NCBI GenBank assembly: GCA_903893745.1
Contig: CAITNF010000011.1
Span: 16,408-80,407, forward strand
DNA: 64,000 nt
From: an uncultured Actinomycetes bacterium
GTDB taxonomy: Bacteria > Actinomycetota > Acidimicrobiia > Acidimicrobiales > RAAP-2
Direction of reading: 5' to 3'
Part shown: in pieces, positions 36,738-46,726 of the stretch
Layout: each line of letters begins with the position of its first letter
Position numbering within the stretch: the first letter of the stretch is position 1
The notes under the pieces: generated by a model
What the model was told of the DNA's origin: nothing
Seen by the model: only the letters and a program-made list of their open reading frames with translations
Databases searched by the model: none
Position numbers and translations under genes: made by a program

Positions 36738-37306
36738 GCGAGGCCTTCTTCCGGTGTCACACTTCGTTCGCGACGCGCGAGCAGGACCGCGCCGACGACC
36801 GCGATGATAAGGAGTCCTGCGGTCGCTTCAAAGGCGAAAAGATACGTCGTAAAAACTGCCGTTCCGAGCTCGCGAACATTGCCCGAGCCCGTCGACGCAG
36901 CCACACCACCCGACGAAACCGCCGGTGGACCGGTGACCCAGTGCGAGCGAGCCATCAGCGCAATAATGCCGGCAGTGGTAATGAACACCCCCACGCCCGC
37001 GAAGGCTCGCTGACCAACGAGTGGTTCGACTCGAACTGCCTCACGACGGTCGACGCCAAGAAACATGATGACGAACAAGAACAGAACGACAATTGCCCCG
37101 GCGTACACAATAATTTGTACGGCCGCGAGAAAGTCCGCCGACTGGGCCACGAAGGCCATCGCCACACCAAACAGAGTCATAATCAGACTCAACGCCGAGT
37201 GCACGGGGTTCTTCAACACGATTACGCCCACGGCGCCGACGAGCACGAGTAACGCCGACGTGGCGAAGACCAGAATGCTTGGTAGGGCGTAGGCAATCGC
37301 AATCAT
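36734..37306 (-). CDS. nuoJ: NADH-quinone oxidoreductase subunit J
   Basis: A 190-residue membrane subunit. It shows [19 protein letters not shown] and [20 protein letters not shown], the pi-bulge helix segment typical of NuoJ. A glycine/serine-rich loop (about residues 125-145) precedes the last helix. It overlaps nuoI and nuoK by four bases each. Confidence 0.95.
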   Translation of the reverse strand: MIAIAYALPSILVFATSALLVLVGAVGVIVLKNPVHSALSLIMTLFGVAMAFVAQSADFLAAVQIIVYAGAIVVLFLFVIMFLGVDRREAVRVEPLVGQRAFAGVGVFITTAGIIALMARSHWVTGPPAVSSGGVAASTGSGNVRELGTAVFTTYLFAFEATAGLLIIAVVGAVLLARRERSVTPEEGLA

Positions 37307-38058
37307 GCACGCTCTCCTTGGGGGCGACGTCGCGGTGTCTTGGACCGGACAGTACGTAGCAATGCTGCCAGACCACGCTGGTCGAGCGGCACATCTTCGG
37401 GCTGTAAGTGTCGTGAAAAAGAGCTACGCAACTGCTTGGAGCCGGTTGCCTGGTCGTCGCGATGCTCAGACTGGCCGGCTTCGGCCGCCCGCACGCCAAA
37501 ACCGAGGTCCGCGCTCCACTGGACGACACCCTCGAACGACGCATCACCAGCAGGCGACGTCGCGCGCATCCAGCCACCGGTCATTTCGGCTTCACCCTCA
37601 CGCCAGTCTTCCCACGGCAGTCGCTGAGGAAAGCCATCGTCATCGACGACAAGTTCAGCCTTGGTGTAGATGGCGTCGGCCCGATTCGTGAACGAGAACT
37701 CAAACATCTTTGATTCAGTAATGGCTTGCGTCGGGCAAGCCTCGACACAGAGGTCGCAGTGAATGCAACGTAAGTAGTTGATTTCGTAGACGTAGCCGTA
37801 GCGCTCTCCGGGACTGACGGGATGATCTGGTGGATTATCCAGCCCGCGTACGTGAATACAGTTCACCGGGCAAACTCCCGCGCAGAGTTCACAGCCAATG
37901 CACTTTTCCATACCGTCTTCGTAACGATTCAGCACGTGACGGCCGTGTTGACGCGGTTGTTTGGGTCGCTTCACTGCGGGGTAGCTATTCGTGACGCGGG
38001 GTCGCGTGAGATGCGCAAAGGTCAGTCGAAGGCCACCAAAGAAATCGAGATCGCCCAT
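37303..38058 (-). CDS. nuoI: NADH-quinone oxidoreductase subunit I (2x 4Fe-4S ferredoxin)
   Basis: A 251-residue protein. Two ferredoxin clusters are visible: CIGCELCAGVCPVNCI and CIHCDLCVEACPTQAI (N6a and N6b). These pass electrons to NuoB. About 100 residues follow the second cluster, more than in the enterobacterial protein, with an Arg-rich end. The start overlaps the nuoH stop (TAATG). Confidence 0.95.
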   Translation of the reverse strand: MGDLDFFGGLRLTFAHLTRPRVTNSYPAVKRPKQPRQHGRHVLNRYEDGMEKCIGCELCAGVCPVNCIHVRGLDNPPDHPVSPGERYGYVYEINYLRCIHCDLCVEACPTQAITESKMFEFSFTNRADAIYTKAELVVDDDGFPQRLPWEDWREGEAEMTGGWMRATSPAGDASFEGVVQWSADLGFGVRAAEAGQSEHRDDQATGSKQLRSSFSRHLQPEDVPLDQRGLAALLRTVRSKTPRRRPQGERA

Positions 38059-39293
38059 TACTGCTCCTCACCATCGGTCATTGCTCGAAGCACCGGTCCA
38101 GGGATGGGCCGTTCACCCACCGTCGCCAACACTGACGAGTCACTGGCGGCTCGTGTCGCTCCGAGGTCGAAGGCCCGCAGCAACAAGAACCAAGCGAAGA
38201 GCACCAGCGCACCCATCAAGAAGCCCCACGCTCGCGAGATTAAGAAACCCGCGACGAGGAGCATCCAACCGAGACTGAGCGGAATCAATCGCTTCCAGCC
38301 CAAGTCCATGAGTTGGTCGTAACGGAACCGCGGTAGCGAAGCTCGGAACCAGACGTACGAGAACGCGAAGATAGTGGTCTTAAGGAGGAACCAGATAATT
38401 GGAAAGACCCACTTGAAGTGCGGAATCGGTGGCGCCCAGCCGGCGGGTCCACCAAAGAAGAGGGTCACCATAATGGCGGACATCGTGATGGTGTTGATGT
38501 ACTCGGCTAAGTAGAAGATTGCGAAACGGAATGACGAGTATTCGGTCGCGAAACCACCGACCAGCTCACTCTCGGATTCCACCACGTCGAAGGGTGGGCG
38601 ATTAAGTTCCGCGGTAATGGCAATAAGGAACACCACAAAGGGCACGATGCCTAATCGAATAACGTTCCAGTGCCATATTCCGTGAGCCTGGGCGGTGACG
38701 ATGTCGTGCGTATTCAGCGAACCAGTCGCGAGCACGATAGTGACGATTGTCATTCCCAGGGCCGCCTCGTAACTAATCATTTGAGCGCTCGCTCGCACTG
38801 ATGAGATCAAGGGGTACTTCGAACCAGACGACCACCCGGCGAGCATTACGCCGTACACCGAAATTCCTGACATAGCCAACATCAAAAGAATGCCCATGGG
38901 CGGATCGGCCACCTGTAGTTGTACGGTGTGTCCCGCAATGGTCATGGTGCCCCCGACCGGCACGATGGCGAAGGTAATAAAGGCCGGCACTACGACGAGA
39001 TACGGTGCCAACTTGAACACAAATCGGTCGGCTTGGGCCGGAATTAGGTCTTCCTTGAAGATTAATTTGATACCGTCAGCGACTGTCTGCAAGAGCCCAA
39101 ATGGACCCCACCGTTCCGGGCCAATGCGACTTTGCATATCGGAAATTGTCTTTCGCTCAAACCAGATCATGAAAATGACCGCGGTCATCAACACGCCGAA
39201 GGCGATGAAAAGTCGTATCACCAAAATGATGAGTACAGCCCAGGAAACGCCGTGGGCGTAGAGCGGGTCGGCGGCAGCCATCCAAGAACTCAT
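38058..39293 (-). CDS. nuoH: NADH-quinone oxidoreductase subunit H
   Basis: A 411-residue membrane subunit with eight or more helices. The quinone-chamber motifs are IWFERKTISDMQSRIGPERW, AELNRPPFDVVESESELVGG and FYLAEYINTI. It anchors the peripheral arm. A C-terminal extension of about 40 residues is present. It overlaps nuoG by four bases. Confidence 0.96.
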   Translation of the reverse strand: MSSWMAAADPLYAHGVSWAVLIILVIRLFIAFGVLMTAVIFMIWFERKTISDMQSRIGPERWGPFGLLQTVADGIKLIFKEDLIPAQADRFVFKLAPYLVVVPAFITFAIVPVGGTMTIAGHTVQLQVADPPMGILLMLAMSGISVYGVMLAGWSSGSKYPLISSVRASAQMISYEAALGMTIVTIVLATGSLNTHDIVTAQAHGIWHWNVIRLGIVPFVVFLIAITAELNRPPFDVVESESELVGGFATEYSSFRFAIFYLAEYINTITMSAIMVTLFFGGPAGWAPPIPHFKWVFPIIWFLLKTTIFAFSYVWFRASLPRFRYDQLMDLGWKRLIPLSLGWMLLVAGFLISRAWGFLMGALVLFAWFLLLRAFDLGATRAASDSSVLATVGERPIPGPVLRAMTDGEEQ

Positions 39294-41887
39294 CGGGTCT
39301 CCAATCGAATCACCGTGACGTCACTACCGGCTTCGAGAATCGCGCGAACTGGGTCGCCTCCGCCACCGTCTAGAAGGTTGAAGGGGAGTTCCGCGACGCC
39401 ACTCGGCAGTTCGTCATCGGCCACCACGCTGAGTTGCAGCGAAGTCTTCGATCCCACCAGTACCACGACATCGCCGTCGCTGGCCGCTAAGCGATTGAGG
39501 TCAGCGCGAGCCACGCGCAACGAGACCTGGGGAACCAACGCCGCCAGGGCGGGTGAGCCCTGCATCGCAATCCCGCGATCATAGAGGCGTCGACTCGCGA
39601 GGATTCGAAGTGAGTACGCATCGAGTGGCGCAATGGTGATGCCCTGGCCGACCGTAACCTGTGACCACGTCGCCGCGGTGGTTGACGTGATAGCCGGAGT
39701 TGCGGCGACGTCGGTGGCACCGCTTCGAGCACCGAGTCCGACACTATCGACCGAACGAATTCCGGGATTGGCCATTGGATCAAGCGAACGACGAGCCGGC
39801 AACGTTTCGTGACGTCCGACCATCACACCATCGTTCGTCGAGCTACGCAAGACCGAACTAGAAGGGTAGCCAGTCATGGACTCAATCGTTGCGCTGGCCT
39901 GCTCAACGGTGTCGAGTCCCAGATGTTGACCAAACTGCGCAGCCAGCTCGGACGCGATGGCGAGGTCATTCCACGCCGATCCGGGGGCCACCAGTTTGGC
40001 CGCGACATTTGTAACGCGGCCCTCAAGGTTCGTGACCGTGCCAGCGCGTTCATGTTGAATGGCTGCAGGTAGCACGACATCGGCGTAGGCCAAGGTCGCT
40101 CCACCGTGACCCGTGACTACCACCACATCAGCGGCCGCCAAAGCCGAGGCGGCGTGTATCGAGTTGACCACGTTGCCGAGCAGACAGCCCCCGAGCAACA
40201 ACACTGCCTTTTGGGCACCGGTTCGCATCGCCTCGAGTTGGGCCAGGGTGTCACGACCAAATACCCCGCTGTAACCACGGCCCGGAGCCAGACCCGGAGC
40301 CAGACCCATATCTAAGGCGCCCATGACGTTGGCGCGACGGAGCGCGACCAGAAACTTGGCCTGAGGAAAGCGTTCAGTGAGTGTTCGAATAGCGGTCTCA
40401 ATAACGACAGCGCTTTCGCCAATATTGGGTCGACCCACCACGAAGACCACACCTTCGCCGGTCTCGCCCACCAGGCGCCGCGCCTCGTTGAGCTCCTCGG
40501 ATGAAAGAGCGAGATTTGGATCGGGTGCGCTGCCCGCGAGCGCGCGAGCAACTTCGTGTGCCTCTCCGGGGCGCACGGGCAGCGAAACCTTGGCGACGGA
40601 ACGCAGCGAACTCTTCGAGAAGGCGAATTCGACAATGGAGTTGTGCTTCTTTACCGCGCTCTCTCGCAGACGCAGATAGAGAATTGGTAACTCTTCGCGA
40701 AGATCGCCCGTAATCGTCACTACCGTGCACGCCGCGGCGGCTTCATCGATGGTTGCCTTGGGCAGGGCCTGCACCAAGACGGCATCGAGTCCGTCACCGT
40801 ACTGCGCGTCGATATTTTCACTACCCAGTACCCCGCGCACGAATCGCTCCCACGCAAATGCGGCCTCGTTCGTCAGGGCCGCACCACCGATTGCTCCGAC
40901 TCCATTCGTCACGGCGGCCCCGTCGCGCAGGATGGTGGCGGCTCGATCGAGTGCCTCGCCCCAGCTGACGGGAACTAACTCGCCGTCGCGCCGAATCAGG
41001 GGATCAGTTATTCGACTTCGCGCGTCAAGTGGATCCGTCATCAGCTCATTGCCGTCCACGGCATCGAGAGTAAAACGCCCCTTGTCACAGAGCCAACCGT
41101 GATTGACCGGTTCACTATCAATTCCGAGCACTCGAGTCAAGCGATTACCCGACGACTGCACCGCAATCCGACAGCCCACCGCACACGTCGTGCAGGTACT
41201 CTCGACCTGCTCAAGGTCCCAGGGACGAGCAGTAAACCGATACGGCTTGGCAGTAAGCGCGCCGACCGGACAGATTTGCACTGTGTTGCCCGAAAATACC
41301 GAGTCGAATGGTTCAACCGGTGACGGCGCTACTTCAATGAGGTCGCCGCGTCCCGCAAAGTCAATCTGCGCTTCACCGGCTACTTCACTCGCGAAGCGCG
41401 TGCATCGCGAGCACTGAATGCAGCGCTCGCGGTCGAGCAACACCAGGTCGCCAATTTCAATTGGCTTCGCGAAGTGACGTTTTTCCTCAATGAATCGAGT
41501 CTCACCCGAGCCGTGCGCCAACGTTTGATCTTGCAGCGGACACTCGCCACCCTTGTCACAGACCGGGCAGTCGAGCGGGTGGTTCGCCAGCAGAAACTCC
41601 AGCACCCCGTCTTGGGCTTTCTTCACTTTTTCTGAATCAGTTGTGACGACCATGCCCTCATTAACCTGCAGGAAACACGCTGGCTGCAACGTCGCGCCCC
41701 GAGGACCTTCGACCTCGACGAGGCACATTCGACAGTTCCCCACTGGTTCCATTCGGGGGTGGTAACAAAATCGTGGGACGTACGAACCCGCTCGCTCGGC
41801 GGCTTCAATCAAGAGCTCCCCCGGCTGGGCTTCAATTGTTCGACCATTGACGGTCAGCGAAACCGTGGTGCGTATGACGTCAGTCAT
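39290..41887 (-). CDS. nuoG: NADH-quinone oxidoreductase subunit G
   Basis: The tracked ORF begins too early; ATG 41887 lies inside the nuoF end (8-base overlap), after GGAGGATG, giving 865 residues. Clusters are visible as CYHPRMEPVGNCRMCLVEVE, CPVCDKGGECPLQD, CIQCSRCTRF and CTTCAVGC, followed by a molybdopterin-oxidoreductase-like domain without catalytic function. NuoG conducts electrons from NuoF and NuoE toward NuoI. Confidence 0.93.
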   Translation of the reverse strand: MTDVIRTTVSLTVNGRTIEAQPGELLIEAAERAGSYVPRFCYHPRMEPVGNCRMCLVEVEGPRGATLQPACFLQVNEGMVVTTDSEKVKKAQDGVLEFLLANHPLDCPVCDKGGECPLQDQTLAHGSGETRFIEEKRHFAKPIEIGDLVLLDRERCIQCSRCTRFASEVAGEAQIDFAGRGDLIEVAPSPVEPFDSVFSGNTVQICPVGALTAKPYRFTARPWDLEQVESTCTTCAVGCRIAVQSSGNRLTRVLGIDSEPVNHGWLCDKGRFTLDAVDGNELMTDPLDARSRITDPLIRRDGELVPVSWGEALDRAATILRDGAAVTNGVGAIGGAALTNEAAFAWERFVRGVLGSENIDAQYGDGLDAVLVQALPKATIDEAAAACTVVTITGDLREELPILYLRLRESAVKKHNSIVEFAFSKSSLRSVAKVSLPVRPGEAHEVARALAGSAPDPNLALSSEELNEARRLVGETGEGVVFVVGRPNIGESAVVIETAIRTLTERFPQAKFLVALRRANVMGALDMGLAPGLAPGRGYSGVFGRDTLAQLEAMRTGAQKAVLLLGGCLLGNVVNSIHAASALAAADVVVVTGHGGATLAYADVVLPAAIQHERAGTVTNLEGRVTNVAAKLVAPGSAWNDLAIASELAAQFGQHLGLDTVEQASATIESMTGYPSSSVLRSSTNDGVMVGRHETLPARRSLDPMANPGIRSVDSVGLGARSGATDVAATPAITSTTAATWSQVTVGQGITIAPLDAYSLRILASRRLYDRGIAMQGSPALAALVPQVSLRVARADLNRLAASDGDVVVLVGSKTSLQLSVVADDELPSGVAELPFNLLDGGGGDPVRAILEAGSDVTVIRLETR

Positions 41888-43184
41888 GCGGACATCCTCC
41901 ATGGTGGACGTGTTCAAGGAACTCGTCTTTAAACATCGTGATGGCCGAATTGATTGATGACGGGATTGAGGGTCCCAGCACGCAGATGGTGGTCTGCTGA
42001 GGTGGCCACGTGAGTCCGGGCGAAATATTGTCACTGAGGTCCAGCAAGAGGTCGAGGTCCTCGACCCGTCCACCACCGTGCTCGAGTCGGTATAAGACGC
42101 GCTCCAACCAGCCCGAACCTTCGCGACACGGTGTGCACTGCCCGCACGACTCTCGAGAGAAGAACTTCACGATGCGCCACGTTGCACGCACAGCGCACGA
42201 GGTCTCATCCATGACCACAATTGAACCTGAACCAAGCATCGAACCCTTTTCGGCAACTTCGTCTTGACCTAGTGGAAGGTCGAGCAGTTCGGGACCAAAC
42301 CAGGGTGCCGAAACACCGCCTGGAATGATGGCTTTGATTGCCCGATCACCGAGAATTCCTCCACCCAAGCGGGGGTCGTAGATCAAGTCACGAAACGTGT
42401 TCTTGACCATCTCAATTTCGAAGACGCCCGGATTCTTCACCCGGCCCGCCAGAGCGAACAAACGTGTTCCCGTTGATCGACCTCCACCAAGGGCGGCAAA
42501 CGCTGCGCCACCGTTGTTGACAATCCACGGCAGGTTTGACAACGTCTCGATGTTGTTCACCACGGTTGGTTCGCCGTAGAGACCAGTGACGGCTGGAAAG
42601 AATGGTGGCTTAATGCGGGGGAATCCTCGCTTACCTTCGAGCGCCTCAATGAGGGAGGTCTCTTCACCACAGATGTAGGCGCCGGCTCCGGGATGCACCA
42701 CGAGGTCGAGTGAGAAGGCTGAGCCAAATATCTTGGGTCCCAGCGCCCCGTGCGCGTAGGCGTCATTCACGGCCTGCTGCACTCGCTCGAGACCGAGGGC
42801 AAACTCACCGCGCAAGAAGATGAAGGCTTGGCTAACTTGCAGGGCGTACGCCGCAATGATGACGCCTTCAATGAGTTGATGAGGATCACGTTCGATGAGG
42901 TAGTGGTCCTTAAACGTTGCCGGCTCCGATTCATCACCGTTCACCACGAGATACGAAATCGGTGACTTTCGCAGCATTGACCACTTACGTCCAGCTGGAA
43001 AACCGGCACCGCCACGGCCCAGAAGTGATGCGGTGTCTACTTCACTCGCGACGGCCTCAGGAAACATGGTCAGCGCCTTCTTCAGCGCGACGTAGCCGCC
43101 AGTCGTTACGTAGCGCTCGAGCGTAAAGGAGTCGTCGAACTCTCGTCGTGAGGTAACAATGAGGGGCGCGTCGAGCGTAGCCAT
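41880..43184 (-). CDS. nuoF: NADH-quinone oxidoreductase subunit F (NADH-binding)
   Basis: A 434-residue protein. NADH and FMN motifs are GRGGAGFPAGRKWSM and VVNGDESEPATFKDHYLIER; GAGAYICGEETSLIEALEGK follows; the N3 cluster ligands are in ESCGQCTPCREG. It oxidises NADH and feeds electrons to the chain. ATG 43184 overlaps the nuoE stop (TAATG). Confidence 0.96.
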   Translation of the reverse strand: MATLDAPLIVTSRREFDDSFTLERYVTTGGYVALKKALTMFPEAVASEVDTASLLGRGGAGFPAGRKWSMLRKSPISYLVVNGDESEPATFKDHYLIERDPHQLIEGVIIAAYALQVSQAFIFLRGEFALGLERVQQAVNDAYAHGALGPKIFGSAFSLDLVVHPGAGAYICGEETSLIEALEGKRGFPRIKPPFFPAVTGLYGEPTVVNNIETLSNLPWIVNNGGAAFAALGGGRSTGTRLFALAGRVKNPGVFEIEMVKNTFRDLIYDPRLGGGILGDRAIKAIIPGGVSAPWFGPELLDLPLGQDEVAEKGSMLGSGSIVVMDETSCAVRATWRIVKFFSRESCGQCTPCREGSGWLERVLYRLEHGGGRVEDLDLLLDLSDNISPGLTWPPQQTTICVLGPSIPSSINSAITMFKDEFLEHVHHGGCPHD

Positions 43185-43804
43185 TACTTACTTTCCTGAC
43201 TGCTTCGCGCTTCTCGAGCAGACTTCGCAGTTGCCCGTTCGGCAATTATCTCATCGTGGTCAGCTCGAAGCCCGCCACTTCGCCGCACTCGGATTAGCGT
43301 GCCGTGCGGCGGAATCTCTTCACCACGACGACCCGCTCGCAGATCTTCCGCGACTTGGTCGAAGGTGTCGGGAGTAGTCGTGCGCACGTAGCGGTGATTG
43401 ATCTGCACTACCGGCGCGATATCGCAGTCGGCGAGACACTCGGTCTCTTCCAGGGTGAACAGACCGTCTTCGCTGGTACCGCCAACTGGGCAGCCCAAGG
43501 TGCGAGTGGCGTGTTCGAGTAATTCGTCACCGCCGACGAGCATGCAGGCGATATTCGTGCAGATGCCCACCACGTAACGTCCCACTGGCTCGAGGTGGAA
43601 CATGTCGTAGAACGACGCCGTACCTCGCACTTCGGCGATGGTCGTATTGGTCAGCCGAGCAACTTCGCCCATCCCCTCGTCAGTCAAGTAACCATCTTGC
43701 TCTTGAACCAGGTGCAACAGCGGCAACATGGCGGAGCGAACGCGGGGGTAGAGCGTCAGCAGTTCGTCCACTCGCGCCCGACGGTTGTCATCGAAATAAC
43801 TCAT
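43184..43804 (-). CDS. nuoE: NADH-quinone oxidoreductase subunit E
   Basis: A 206-residue thioredoxin-like 2Fe-2S subunit. Cysteine ligands are in GICTNIACMLVGG and ETECLADCDIAP. A charged tail of about 50 residues after the core is not seen in the shortest relatives. It overlaps nuoD by four bases. Confidence 0.94.
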   Translation of the reverse strand: MSYFDDNRRARVDELLTLYPRVRSAMLPLLHLVQEQDGYLTDEGMGEVARLTNTTIAEVRGTASFYDMFHLEPVGRYVVGICTNIACMLVGGDELLEHATRTLGCPVGGTSEDGLFTLEETECLADCDIAPVVQINHRYVRTTTPDTFDQVAEDLRAGRRGEEIPPHGTLIRVRRSGGLRADHDEIIAERATAKSAREARSSQESK

Positions 43805-45153
43805 CGGTCCACTTCTCCCATCACCGGGTCAACCGTTGAAATAACCGTGATTGCATCCGACACCGTCCCGCCACGCATTAAGAGTGGAATCGCCTGCAGG
43901 TTCACGAAACTGGGAGCCCGTACGTGGATGCGGTAGGGCTTGGCGCCTCCATCGGCGACGAGGTAGCAACCCAATTCCCCGCGAGGTGATTCCACCGCCG
44001 AATAGACCTCACCCTCGGGGACTTGGAATCCCTCGGTGAAGAGTTTGAAGTGGTGAATCAATGCCTCCATCGACTCACCAATGCGTGCGCGTGGTGGTGG
44101 CGTCACCTTGGGGTCTTGGCTTCGGTAGTCACCACTGGGCATTTTCTCAATGCACTGGCGCACAATACGAATCGATTCGCGAATCTCATTGAGTCGAATG
44201 GCGTAACGGTCAAAATTGTCGCCGTACGTTCCCACGATGACGTCAAAGTCAACCTGGTCGTACGCGAGATACGGCATCGTGCGACGAAGGTCCCAGGGCA
44301 CGCCGGTGGAGCGAAGCAGGGGTCCGGTTAACCCGAGCGCTAGCGCCTCTTCAGCAGTAATCGGGGCCACACCAACCATGCGCTGGCGAAACAGTGGCTG
44401 TCCCGTGAGCAACTGGTCGTAGTCAAAGGTGCGGTCGTGAATCGTGTCACAAATAACGGTGACGTCATCTTGCCAACCATCGGCCAGGTCGGCGGCGACG
44501 CCGCCGGGTCGCACGTAGTTCAGATTCATTCGAAGACCGGCGGTCTTTTCAAAGAAAGCCAGGATGAGTTCGCGCTCGCGCAGTCCGTAGATCATCATCG
44601 AACTCGCTCCGAGGTCCATCCCGTTGGTCGCCATCCAGACCAAGTGTGAGCAGACTCGGTTGAGCTCACTCATGAGCATGCGAATCCAGACCGCGCGCTC
44701 GGGCACTTCAATACCGAGCAGCTTTTCCACCGCCATTGAGTACGAGAGTTCATTAATGACCGGACTGAGATAGTCCATGCGGGTCACGTTGGTGCCACCC
44801 TGAACGTAACTCAACTCCTCGCCCGTCTTTTCCATTCCCGTGTGGAGATAACCCACTACGGGCTTGGTGCGAAGCACAAACTCGCCATCAAGTTCCAGCA
44901 TGAGTCGCAGCACGCCGTGGGTTGATGGGTGTGCTGGTCCCATGTTGATGATCATCGTTTCGTCATCACGCACTTCGTAGTCAATCGACGAGGGGTCGAG
45001 AGTCTTGCCATCGAGGCGAAGAACCGCCCCTACTTCTCGGCGCAGCTGACCAGACGACGTAGACGCTCGTGACTGGAGACCCTGCTCACCTTCTGAGGTC
45101 TCGGCCGTCAGCAGATCGATGCGTTCGGCGACGCGAACGGTGTCGTCAATCAT
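43801..45153 (-). CDS. nuoD: NADH-quinone oxidoreductase subunit D
   Basis: A 450-residue protein; ATG 45153 overlaps the nuoC stop (ATGA), and the tracked ORF start lies inside nuoC. The quinone-site motif is INMGPAHPSTHGVLRLMLEL, then SPVINELSYSMAVEKLLG, and the end has RAPSFVNLQAIPLLMRGG. The first about 65 residues are an extra charged segment before the core. It forms the quinone pocket with NuoB. Confidence 0.94.
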   Translation of the reverse strand: MIDDTVRVAERIDLLTAETSEGEQGLQSRASTSSGQLRREVGAVLRLDGKTLDPSSIDYEVRDDETMIINMGPAHPSTHGVLRLMLELDGEFVLRTKPVVGYLHTGMEKTGEELSYVQGGTNVTRMDYLSPVINELSYSMAVEKLLGIEVPERAVWIRMLMSELNRVCSHLVWMATNGMDLGASSMMIYGLRERELILAFFEKTAGLRMNLNYVRPGGVAADLADGWQDDVTVICDTIHDRTFDYDQLLTGQPLFRQRMVGVAPITAEEALALGLTGPLLRSTGVPWDLRRTMPYLAYDQVDFDVIVGTYGDNFDRYAIRLNEIRESIRIVRQCIEKMPSGDYRSQDPKVTPPPRARIGESMEALIHHFKLFTEGFQVPEGEVYSAVESPRGELGCYLVADGGAKPYRIHVRAPSFVNLQAIPLLMRGGTVSDAITVISTVDPVMGEVDR

Positions 45154-45644
45154 CGCGGCCCCGGCGTCTGTTTGAACTGCACGGGTATTCGGCCACTGCC
45201 GTAGTCCTTGCGTAGCGGGTGGCCCTCCCACTCTTCGGGCATCAAAATGCGCGTGAGGTCAGGGTGGTTAGTAAAGAGCACGCCAAACATGTCGAAAGCT
45301 TCACGTTCGAGAGCTTCAGTGCCGGGGTAGACGTCAAAGAGCGTGTCGACTTCGGGCTCATCGTCGCCGGCCTGAACTCGAATGCGCACTCGCTCGCGGC
45401 GAGAAAGACTCAGCAGATTCACTACGACTTCAAATCGTGTGGGGGTTACTCCGCTAGGCAACTGACGAGTGGGGAATTCGAGATAGTCGACACCACACAG
45501 GTCAACGCACATTTCAAAACCGTCGTTCTTAAACGCATCAACTAACGCGACGTACTGCTGCTTGGTAGGAAAGCAGCAGATCGCGGCGTCGTGACCATCA
45601 CTGGTCAGTACGCCTGGGGGGGCCAAGGGAGGAAGGGCGATCAC
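45150..45644 (-). CDS. nuoC: NADH-quinone oxidoreductase subunit C
   Basis: A 164-residue protein. I chose GTG 45644 because it overlaps the nuoB stop as GTGA; the tracked start would overlap nuoB by 49 bases. Features: [19 protein letters not shown] and [20 protein letters not shown], then [12 protein letters not shown]. It is a structural subunit of the peripheral arm. Confidence 0.9.
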   Translation of the reverse strand: MIALPPLAPPGVLTSDGHDAAICCFPTKQQYVALVDAFKNDGFEMCVDLCGVDYLEFPTRQLPSGVTPTRFEVVVNLLSLSRRERVRIRVQAGDDEPEVDTLFDVYPGTEALEREAFDMFGVLFTNHPDLTRILMPEEWEGHPLRKDYGSGRIPVQFKQTPGPR

Positions 45645-46204
45645 TTCGGCGTTCCCACCCTTACCGCCACGGGAACTTCCGGAGTCCAAGAACTCTGGTC
45701 GTGAGCGAGATGCAGAGGTCGACCTTCGTCGCGACGCTTCAAGATGTCGCCCGTGCGAATGGTCTCGTGCAGCGTCAGGATTGCGTGCATCAACGTCTCG
45801 GGGCTTGGTGGGCAGCCCGGAGCGTACACATCAACGGGGACGATTTGGTCGACCCCTTGCACGATCGCGTAATTGTTAAACAGTCCACCCGTCGAAGCAC
45901 AGACGCCCATTGAAATAACCCACTTCGGTTCCATCATCTGGTCGTACACCTGACGCAGCACCGGAGCCATCTTCTGTGAAACCCGGCCCGCCACAATCAT
46001 CAAGTCGGCTTGACGAGGAGAGTTACGGAAAACTTCCATGCCGAAACGAGCAATATCAAAGTCCGCTCCGCCCGTGGCCATCATCTCAATGGCGCAACAG
46101 GCCAGACCGAATGAGGCCGGCCACACTGAGGCGCGACGAGCCCAACGAACTAAGTCTTCGATTCGTCCCGTAAGAAAATTGTGTTGGAGATCTTCTAGTG
46201 CCAC
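45641..46204 (-). CDS. nuoB: NADH-quinone oxidoreductase subunit B
   Basis: A 187-residue protein carrying the N2 cluster: [30 protein letters not shown] and [14 protein letters not shown] chose GTG 46204, which starts one base after the nuoA TGA; the tracked ORF start would give 13 more residues and overlap nuoA. N2 hands electrons to the quinone. Confidence 0.92.
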   Translation of the reverse strand: MALEDLQHNFLTGRIEDLVRWARRASVWPASFGLACCAIEMMATGGADFDIARFGMEVFRNSPRQADLMIVAGRVSQKMAPVLRQVYDQMMEPKWVISMGVCASTGGLFNNYAIVQGVDQIVPVDVYAPGCPPSPETLMHAILTLHETIRTGDILKRRDEGRPLHLAHDQSSWTPEVPVAVRVGTPK

Positions 46205-46205
46205 G

Positions 46206-46655
46206 TCAGGCCGCCCGTTCTGGGTCAGCGCCAATTCGCACAATGGTCGACGAACTTGTCCGCGACGGCATTCCGCGAGTTAAGTGTTGTGCGGGACCCC
46301 ACGTGAGCGCCCCTTCACTAACCAAGAAGAGCAGCGCGGCGAACACGGTGACGGAGAAGGCGAGGATTTCGATGAGCCCAAAAGTACCCAGTTGACGGAA
46401 CACGACGGCGAAGGGGTACATAAAGACCACCTCAATATCGAAGATAACGAAAATCATCGCCACGAGGTAGAAGCGAACAGGAAACCTTTGCGGCGGTTCA
46501 ATTTCAGGGACAATCCCGCATTCGTAGGGTGCCAGTTTCGCGTCGGTTGGTCGCTTGCGCGGAGCCAACAGGGCTGACGCGACGAGCGAACCTGACGCGA
46601 ACAACACACCAAGAACGAGGAGTCCCAGTATCGGTAAGTACTGGTCCACGTCCAT
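46206..46655 (-). CDS. nuoA: NADH-quinone oxidoreductase subunit A
   Basis: A 149-residue protein with three helices and the conserved segment APYECGIVP followed by [20 protein letters not shown]. It has an unusually long polar C-terminus (about 30 residues after the third helix). It is the first gene of the nuo operon; the ATG at 46655 has no clear ribosome binding site. The promoter must lie in the 68-base gap shared with the divergent reductase gene. Confidence 0.93.
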   Translation of the reverse strand: MDVDQYLPILGLLVLGVLFASGSLVASALLAPRKRPTDAKLAPYECGIVPEIEPPQRFPVRFYLVAMIFVIFDIEVVFMYPFAVVFRQLGTFGLIEILAFSVTVFAALLFLVSEGALTWGPAQHLTRGMPSRTSSSTIVRIGADPERAA

Positions 46656-46707
46656 AAGTTCTACCAGAAACTGACCACCCCTTCGTTACATCAAGTTTGA
46701 GAAGAAG

Positions 46708-46726
46708 CCCCTAGGCTGTCGCCGTG
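46708..46726 (+). promoter_or_regulatory. Leaderless-type promoter of the reductase gene
   Basis: TAGGCT is followed by exactly 6 bases and the GTG at 46724, with no ribosome binding site. The same TAGGCT-N6-start layout occurs before hemB and mshA. The gap to nuoA (46656-46723) must also hold the nuo promoter on the other strand, for which I see no certain hexamers. Confidence 0.5.

Noticed and set aside
41888-42076. Upstream extension of NuoG
   Set aside because: It lies within nuoF; the ATG at 41887 has a ribosome binding site and the correct N-terminus.
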